64,000 bases of DNA from Nocardia brasiliensis (GTDB taxonomy: Bacteria; Actinomycetota; Actinomycetes; Mycobacteriales; Mycobacteriaceae), in the NCBI RefSeq assembly GCF_011801125.1, contig NZ_CP046171.1, positions 3,658,001 through 3,722,000 of the forward strand, written 5' to 3'. Below are positions 16,897 through 24,900 of the stretch, in pieces. Within the stretch, counting starts at the first letter, position 1. Every line of letters begins with the position of its first letter. Under the pieces are notes generated by a model. The model searched no databases. It was not told the origin of the DNA and was given only the letters and a program-made list of their open reading frames with translations. The position numbers and the translations under genes were made by a program.

Positions 16897-17640
16897 GTCA
16901 CCTGCCTCCTCGTTCGAGTGAGGCGATCCGCGTCAGTGAGGTCCGACCCTTCGGCATTACCGCTGGTAAGAGCTGCTGCGTCGAGGCCGGTGGAATGCAG
17001 ATCGTATGCGTTCACGATTTCCTCCCCCGAGCACCTGGAGATCCCACCTTGTTATCGCGCACGACAGCGGCATCGTTGCCACCGGCGCAATATTGTTCGT
17101 CGAAGGCGTCCGTTGCAACAGGAGCGCGACGTCCATTGCCCCGGAAGCCTTCAGCGGACCGGCATGTCGACACACATCGACTCACCATCGTCGACTTGCC
17201 GGGCTGGCATATACCCTACCTGTCACCCGGGCTTCGCGTAGCTGTAATTCCTTGGTCACAAGTTGCAGATTGTCACTTTGACCTGGGCTGATATGGGTGA
17301 AGAGTGAGGCAAGATTCGGAATCGCGGACGTGGTCGCGACGCGATCGGTCCAGGTGGCGCGGCCGCGGGTGAGCCGGCCGTGGGTGGTGGGGGAGTGCGC
17401 GCGGCGGCGCGAAACATCGCGGAGGTGAATGTCTTTCGAGCGCGCCCGCGCGGGACGGTCCGGCGCGCGAGCGGGCGTCGGTGCCGGTCGGGTCGGCGGC
17501 AGGCGGTCGTTCGAACCGCCGAGCCGCCGAAACAGCTTGTGTATCAATCGTGGTCGCGTATGGACGGCCCCGTGCCCGCATCCTCGGTTCGCCCGGCATG
17601 TGTCGAGGGTGCGCACGTCCATGACCCGCTTCCTCGCAGG
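16897..17640. other. 744-base stretch without a convincing gene
   Basis: Short open frames exist on both strands, but none has a believable start, ribosome site or protein composition; the longest (17182-17622, minus) is Arg/Pro/Thr-rich in the way expected of a shadow frame. The G+C content dips around 17030-17290, consistent with a promoter or leader region of the minus-strand ImmA/IrrE operon. Confidence 0.5.
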
Positions 17641-18264
17641 TTAGGTCTGCGGATGGTCGTCTCGGTCGGACTCGCGCCCGGGGTGTGCGGGTTCGGCCGT
17701 GTTCTGCAATGCCTGTAGCAGACGATCGATCGCGGTCTTCGGGAACACCAGCTGGTAGCCCTCGGTGTGGCTGCGCGCGCGCTTCAACTCGATGCCGAGG
17801 CGGTCGAGCTCGGTGACGAGGTCGACCACCGACCGGTGTTTGCGGGCCAGGTTCTGCAGCGCGTCCACGCCGCTTTCCACGTCGTCGGGCACGACCGGCT
17901 CGGCGGGCTCGTCAACCGGGGGAGCGCCGAGGGTGGCGCCGTGATGCAGTGCCGCCGTGGCACTTCCGGCCGCCAGCCCGAGCGCCTCGAGCGCTCGGTT
18001 GTACTTCGCCTCCGTGGTGGCGCTTATCGTGTCTACCTGCCCGCTTTCGATTCGGGACTGAACATTTCGTGTCGGACCCCCGAGGTCGTGGATGTGCTGG
18101 TGCGTGATCAGCTCATCGGGAAGATTTCGCTGCCGGAACGCCTTCAGCTGCCGTCCGAACCGCTGTCCAGCCGACTCGACTCGTGTGCGGTTGACGGTCT
18201 CGCTGGCGCCCAACTCGTCGCCCATGGCAAGCACCATACCACTTGGCTGTGCAGAGCTGGTCAT
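17641..18264 (-). CDS. XRE-like helix-turn-helix regulator
   Basis: About 207 residues if the ATG at 18264 is used; ATGs at 18237 and 18225 are also possible, and the open frame extends further back without a good start. The N-terminal part holds an HTH-like segment (RFGRQLKAFRQRNLP, ELITHQHIHDLGGPTRNVQSRIESGQ). The C-terminal half is helical (VDALQNLARKHRSVVDLVTELDRLGIELKR), suited to oligomerisation or to being cut by a protease. It lies upstream of the ImmA/IrrE gene on the same strand, the usual arrangement for a protease-controlled repressor. Palindromes at 18363-18409 lie upstream and may be its operators. Confidence 0.68.
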   Translation of the reverse strand: MTSSAQPSGMVLAMGDELGASETVNRTRVESAGQRFGRQLKAFRQRNLPDELITHQHIHDLGGPTRNVQSRIESGQVDTISATTEAKYNRALEALGLAAGSATAALHHGATLGAPPVDEPAEPVVPDDVESGVDALQNLARKHRSVVDLVTELDRLGIELKRARSHTEGYQLVFPKTAIDRLLQALQNTAEPAHPGRESDRDDHPQT

Positions 18265-18362
18265 CATGCGCGCGCATGTCCTCTCATGTCCGGTCGCGAA
18301 GGAGCACCATAGCAAGATCATTCGCCGACGGCGCGCGGGGGGTGGAGTTACACTGCACGAGC

Positions 18363-18409
18363 GTGTGCATAGCGGGGATCTTGAATGCACACGAATGCAC
18401 ATCGATGTG
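18363..18409. promoter_or_regulatory. Dense operator-like repeats upstream of the XRE-like gene and facing the PKS
   Basis: Inverted arms GTGTGCAT (18363-18370) and ATGCACAC (18385-18392), a direct repeat GAATGCACA at 18383-18391 and 18393-18401 (10-bp period, one helical turn), and a perfect 12-bp palindrome CACATCGATGTG (18398-18409) directly abutting a -35 box at 18410. This layout is typical of a repressor site in a divergent promoter. Confidence 0.6.
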
Positions 18410-18438
18410 TTGACATGACTGCTTGTGGTCGATAAATT
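18410..18438 (+). promoter_or_regulatory. Sigma-A-type promoter facing the polyketide synthase gene
   Basis: TTGACA (18410-18415), a 17-bp spacer and TAAATT (18433-18438) form a near-consensus housekeeping promoter, rare in this G+C-rich window. Transcription would run toward the PKS gene at 18954 with a leader of about 500 bases. The operator-like palindrome at 18398-18409 touches the -35 box. Confidence 0.65.
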
Positions 18439-18732
18439 CTGACCATGGGTGCGGATCTGGGCACCGGGCGTGAGGTGGGCACAAATCATGTGGACGTTCA
18501 GCACGATCAGCGCGACTCCCGATGATGTGCAGCCCTGTGCCACTCTGCTCAACCGCCTCAGTCTCGATGAATCGCCGGCTGCCCGGCGTGCGAGCGGCTC
18601 GGTCCGACCGCCGAGGCCTCGTTCCGGGGTGGCAGACGCCGGCCGGGAGTGCTATGCCGTCCGGCAATCCGCCGAAAAGTGCTCTGCGGGTGGCTATTTC
18701 GTAAGTGCGGTCATGGTCCTCGAGGGGGGAAC

Positions 18733-18876
18733 ATGACCGCGGGCCCGATGGTGGCAAGTGACGGTCGAAAACTCGACGATCACATCAGCCTGCCCGAGAT
18801 CGTCGCGCACTCGCGATCGACGGCATGGTGGGGCGCTTCGCGCAGGCGAAGCGCGAATGGTCGATACGGATCCTGA
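18733..18876 (+). CDS. Possible 47-codon leader ORF before the PKS gene
   Basis: An ATG at 18733 follows an unusually strong ribosome site (GAGGGGGGAAC) and opens a 47-codon frame ending at 18876 (MTAGPMVASDGRKLDDHISL at its start). The peptide resembles nothing I know. It lies between the promoter at 18410 and the PKS ATG at 18954, so it may be a translated leader or a chance frame. I favour neither strongly. Confidence 0.25.
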   Translation: MTAGPMVASDGRKLDDHISLPEIVAHSRSTAWWGASRRRSANGRYGS

Positions 18877-18953
18877 TCGGCTGGGCGAGAACAACACTCA
18901 GCGGTTGTTCGGCCTGGTCGATAGACGTGTGGTTACAAAACGAAGGTAATGCG

Positions 18954-21900
18954 ATGGATTCTGTGCACAGCTCATCGATCGAGACCGAGTCGACCGCTCA
19001 CGAGGGCATAGCCGTCGTGGGAATCGGTTGCCGGTTCCCCGGACGGGTTTCCGATGTCGATGATTTCTGGCAACTGCTGCTCGACGAGCAGGATGCCGTT
19101 CGTGAGGTCCCGGAGAACCGGTGGTCCGGCGCGGCCTTCTACGATCGCGATGCGGCGCGGCCTGGCCATCTGCGTACCAGGGCCGGTGGCTACCTCGAGG
19201 ACGTGACGTCCTTCGATGCGCACTTCTTCGGCATCACACCGCACGAGGCGGCGCGGATCGATCCGCAACAGCGCCTGTTCCTGGAGACCACCTGGGAGGC
19301 ATTGCAGGACGCGGGAATCGTGCCCGAGAGCATCGCGGGCACGAAAACCGCCGTGTACGCGGGTGTTTCGGGACATGACTACGGCATCATCCAGCTCAAC
19401 CCCGAGAACCGCTACCTCATCGGTGGCCACACGATGACCGGTGTCACGAACTGTATTGTGGCCAACCGCGTTTCCTATCTGCTCGACCTGCGCGGCCCGA
19501 GCATGACGGTCGACACCGCGTGCTCGTCGTCGTTGATCGCGATTCACCTGGCGTGCCGCAGCATTCGCTCGGGCGAGGCATCGATGGCGATCGTCGGTGG
19601 CGTGAGCACCCTGCTCATCCCCGAGGCGACCATCGGCTTCAGCCAGGGCACCTTCCTCTCGCCCGAAGGCCGGTCGAAGTCGTTCAGTGAATCCGCCGAC
19701 GGCTATGTGCGCAGCGAGGGTTCGGGCACGATCATCCTCAAGCCGTTGTCCGCGGCGCTGGCCGACGGCGATCGCGTCTACGCGGTGATCCGGGGCAGCG
19801 CGACCAATCAGGACGGGCGCACCAACGGCATCTCCGTGCCGAGCGAGGAAGCCCAGGCGCAGATGATCGCCGACGCCTGCCGCGACGCCGGCGTGCTGCC
19901 CGCCGACATCGGCTATGTCGAGGCGCACGGGACGGGCACCTCGGTCGGTGACCCGATCGAGGCGCGCGCACTCGGAAAGGCGTTGGCGCAGGGGCGTAAC
20001 GGGCACGGCCCCTGCATCGTCGGCGCCGTGAAGTCGAACCTGGGCCACCTGGAGTCGGCCGCGGGCATCGCCGGTGTCATCAAGGCGTGCCTGGTGCTGA
20101 CCAAGGGCGAGATTCCCGCGAATCTGCACGCGGAAGTGCCGAATTCGACCATCCCGTTCGACGAACTCGGCCTGCGGCTGGCGCAGTCGCGCCAGCCGTG
20201 GCCCGACAACCGGCCCCGCCTGGCGGGTGTGAACTCCTTCGGCTTCGGCGGCTCCAACGCCCACGTGATCCTCGAGGGTCCGCCGGAGGAGGCCGGAAAC
20301 GCGTTGCCGGACAAGGCGAATGAAGCAGACAACGCGGTCGAGACGCAGGAGCCGGTGGTTTTCGCGCTGAGCGCGAAGACCAAGGACGCCCTGCGTGCCT
20401 ACGCCGAGAGCTACGCGGACTACCTGGAGGAGCCGCCTGCGGCGGCGAGCCTGCCGGTCATCGCGGCCACCCAGGCCCAGGCCCGTGCGCACTACGACCA
20501 TCGCCTCGCCATGGTGTGCGCCTGCACCGACGAACTGCGCGACGCACTGCGCGAGGTCGCACGCGGTTCGGCGCCGGAATCGGTGCGCACCGGCGTGAAA
20601 GCGCCCGCCGCACAGCAGATCGCGTTTGTGTTCTCCGGCCAGGGCCCGCAGTGGTGGGGCATGGCGCGCGAGTTGCTCGCGCAGAACGAGGTCTTCCGGC
20701 AGACCGTGCAGCGCGTCGACGCGGAGCTGAGCAAGTACGCCGACTGGACCGTGTCCGAGGAACTCGGGCGCGACGAAGCCGACAGCCGGATCGGCGAGAC
20801 CTTCATCGCCCAGCCCGCGGTGTTCGCGGTACAGGTCGGTCTGGCGGCGCTCTGGCAGAGCTGGGGCATCGTGCCCGCCGCGGTGGTCGGCCACAGCATC
20901 GGCGAGGTCGCCGCGGCCTACGTCTCGGGCGGACTGTCGTTCGAGGACGCGGTGCGGGTCATCTTCCACCGCAGCCGGGTACAGCAGCAGGCCTCGGGCA
21001 AGGGCAAGATGCTCGCGGTCGGTCTGCCACTGAGCGAGGTGGAGCAGCGGGTCGCGGGGTATCGCGGCCGGGTCGCCATCGCCGCGCTCAACGGACCGCA
21101 GTCGGTGGCGCTGGCCGGCGATCCCGACGCGCTCGAGGAGATCGAGCGCGCGCTCGGCGCCGAGAAGATCTTCGCCAGGATGCTGCAGGTCAGCGTGGCC
21201 TTCCACAGCCATCACATGGATCCGCTGCACGACGAGCTGCTCTCCTCGCTCGAGGGCCTCACCTCGGGCCCGGCCACGGTGCCGATGTATTCCACGGTCA
21301 CCTCCGAGATCGTGCCGACCGGCGGGCTCGACGCCGAATACTGGTGGCAGAACGTGCGCGAGCCCGTGCGCTTCGCGCCGACCATCGATCGCCTGATCGA
21401 GGATCAGCACCTGGCGTTCGTGGAACTCGGCCCGCACCCGATCCACGCGACGGCCATCGGCGAGCTGCTCGAACAGCGGCACGTCGAGGGGATCGCGGTC
21501 CCGTCGCTGCATCGCAAACAGAGCGATCGCGCCACCCTGCTGTCCTCTCTCGCGGCGCTCTACGCCGCCGGTTTCGACCCGTCGTGGGCGGGGCTGTTCG
21601 ACGGGGTGGCCGGCCGCGTGCAGGTGCCGTTCTACCCGTGGCAGCGCGAAACCTATTGGCTGGAAACACCGTCCGCGCGTGAACGGCGCTTCCCCGCGCT
21701 GAACCACCCGCTCGTCGGCGAGGTCGGCCGGGTCGCGGACGAGCCGGACAAGCACGTCTGGGAGATCGTGCTCGATCCGGACCGGTTCCCGTGGCTCGAC
21801 GACCACCGGGTGCAGGGCCCCATCGTGTTCCCCGGCGCCGCGTACCTGGACATGGTGCTCGGCTGCGCCGAGGACGTGTTCGGCGCAGGCCGGTACTCCC

Positions 21901-24900
21901 TGGAGAACGTCGAGTTCCGGCGCGCGCTGTTCGTCTTCGACGATCGTCCCGCGCCCGTCGTCCAGGTGGTGCTGACGCCGTCGCTGGACTACTCGGTGTA
22001 CAGCAGGCAGGACGGCGACAAAGACTGGACCCTGCACTCGGTCGGCACGGTGCGCCGCGGCGCACCCGACACCGAGCTGCCGGTGCCCTTCGCCGACCTC
22101 GAGGCCGAATGCCCGCTGGAGATCGAACCGGCCAAGGTCTTCGCCAAGCTCCGCAACAACGGCCTGATGCTCGGCCCGACCTTCAAGGCGATCACCAAAC
22201 TCGGCTACGCCGAGCTGAAGTCGCTCGGCCGGATCGACACCCCGGCCGCGCTCGCGGACGAGGCGCCGCGCCACGCGATTCATCCGGCGGTGCTCGACTC
22301 GTGCTTCCAGTCGCTGTCGATCTCGATGGGCAACGATCCGAACAACGAGGACAAGACCCTGTACCTGCCGGTCGAGGTGCAGCGGCTCAGCTTCTACGCG
22401 AAGGCGAGCGGCCGGGTCTACTGCTACGGACGCGCGCAGGTCAGCGAGGACATCAACTATTGCTTCGGTGATCTGTGGATCGTCAACGAGGACGGCACGC
22501 TCGTCGCCGAACTCGAGGGCTTCCGCGGCAAGTCGATCACCACGACCGCCGAGGACAGCGACGCACTGTTGCAGTGGCTCTATGAGTTCCGCTGGCACGA
22601 GGCGCCGGTGCGCACCAAGACCCGCATGCCCGCCGCGCTCGCCACGCCCGCGGCGCTCGACGCCGCGGTCGATCCGCTGGTCGAGGAGTTGCAGAACTGG
22701 TCGGTCAACCGGGAGTACCACGCGGGCACCGAGTCGGTGATGGACGCGCTGTGCATCGCGTTCGTGACCGAGGCGTTCTACCTGCTCGGCATGGAGTTCG
22801 CGGCGGGGCGTCGCTGCACCGTCGACGAACTCGCGGCCGAGATGCGGGTGCACGACAAGCATCGGCGCTACCTGGCCCGGTTGCTGGAACTGCTTGCCCG
22901 GCACGGGATCACCGAGCCGGACGGCGACGCGTGGCGGCTGCGTACCGTGCCCGAGCGGGTGGACACCCGCGCGGAGCTGGCCAGGCTGCAGGAACTGCAC
23001 CCGGAGTGCGAGCCCGAACTGGCGGTGCTCGGTCGCTGTGGCACCGAGTTGACCGCCGTGCTGCGCGACGACGTGAACCCCATCGAGCTGATCTTCCCCG
23101 AGGACGAATTCCAGTCGGTCGCAGACCTTTACGGCCCCTCGTTCTCGTTCGGCAAGGCCAACCGCATCGTGAGCAAGATCGTCGGTGAGTGCGTGCGCGC
23201 GCTGCCGGCCGACCGGCCGATCCGGGTGCTCGAGATCGGTGCGGGCACCGGCGGCACCACCGGGTACGTGCTGCCCGAGCTGCCCGCGGACCGGGCCGAG
23301 TACGTGTATTCCGATGTCACACAGCTGTTCCTGGGCAAGGCGCGGCATCGGTTCGCCGAATTCGAGTTCGTCGACTATCGCGTGCTCGACATCGAGCAGG
23401 ACATCGAGGCGCAGGGCTTCGACGCGCACTACTACGACATCGTCGTGGCCTCGAACGTCGTGCACGCCACGGCGAGCCTGAGCGCCACCCTCGCCAACGT
23501 GCAGCGCCTGCTGACCGCGCAGGGCATGCTGCTGGTCGTCGAGGCGACGGTGCCGCCGCACTGGGTCGACCTGACCTTCGGCATGACCGAGGGCTGGTGG
23601 GCGTTCAGTGATCACGAGGTACGGCCCGACTACCCGCTGATGGCGGAGTCGAGGTGGCGGGAGTTCTTGCCCTCCATCGGTTTCGAGGACGTGCAGATCT
23701 TCTCCGACATGGCGACACCGGAGCAGACCGGCAACTCGGTGATCCTGGCGCGCACGCCCGCGATCGATCTCGAACCGCACCAGCCGCGCATCGAGCAGGG
23801 TTCGTGGGTGGTGCTCGCGGACGCCGACGGCGTCGGCGATCGCTACGTCGGACTGCTCACCGAGGGCGGTGCGGCCGGCGTGGTGGTCACCCGCGGCACC
23901 GAGTTCGAGGAGATCGACGCCAACACCTTCCGGGTGCGGCCGAACAGCAGCGAAGACCTGCAGCGGGTGCTCGAGCAGGTGCGGGCGCGGGCAGGCGAGA
24001 TCGCCGGCGTGCTGCATCTGTGGAACCTGGACTACGCGGGCACCGAGCTGAGCACCGAACTGCTGCCCGCCGTCGAGACCGAGGGCGCCTACAGCGTGAT
24101 CGCGCTGGCACAGGCGGTCGAGGAACTGGAGTGGGACCAGGCGCCCCGATTGTGGATCGCGACCTCCGGTGCGCAGGTGCTCGATCGGGCCGAGCGGGTC
24201 GCGCTCACCCAGGTGCCCAGCTGGGGCATCCTGCGTGTGCTGTTGAGCGAGCACAGCAGCCTGCGGGCGAAGATCTTCGACTTCGACCCGGCGGCGGGCG
24301 CGGCCCAGCGTGCGGCGCAGCTGTTCCAGGAGCTGTTGCACGTGGACACGGCGGACGAGGAGATCGCCTTCCGCGGCGAGACCCGGTTCATCGACCGGCT
24401 CGAACACGTCTCGCTCGCCGAGTTCGAGGCCTCGGTCGCGACCCCGGCCCGCGTCTCGGATCCGACGCCGTTCGCGCTGTCGGTGCCCGCCGATCCCGAG
24501 ATCGAGCAGCTGCGCTACGAACGGCAGCCGGTGCCGGTGCTCGGTGCGGGGGAGGCGGCCATCCGGCCGCTCGCCACCGGCCTGAACTTCCGCGACATCA
24601 TGCTCTCGCTCGGCATGCTCTCCGACGGCGCGACCTTCGGCGGCTTCTACGAGAAGAACCTCGGCGTCGAGTGCGCCGGTGTGATCACCGAGGTCGGACC
24701 GGGGGTGGACGGCTTCGCACCGGGTGACCGGGTGATCGGCTTCGCCCGTGGCTGCTTCGGTTCCCTGGTCGTCGCCGACGTGCGTCGGGTCTACCAGGCG
24801 CCGGCCCGCCTGTCCGACGCCGAGGCGGCGACGCTGCCGATGGCGTACCTGACCGCGTGGTACGCGCTGGTCGAGGTGGGCAGGCTGCGCAAGGGACAAC

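Noticed and set aside
17182..17622. A 146-codon minus-strand frame in the gap between the XRE-like regulator and the ImmA/IrrE gene.
   Set aside because: Arg/Pro/Thr-rich without a ribosome site or conserved-looking motifs; treated as non-coding.
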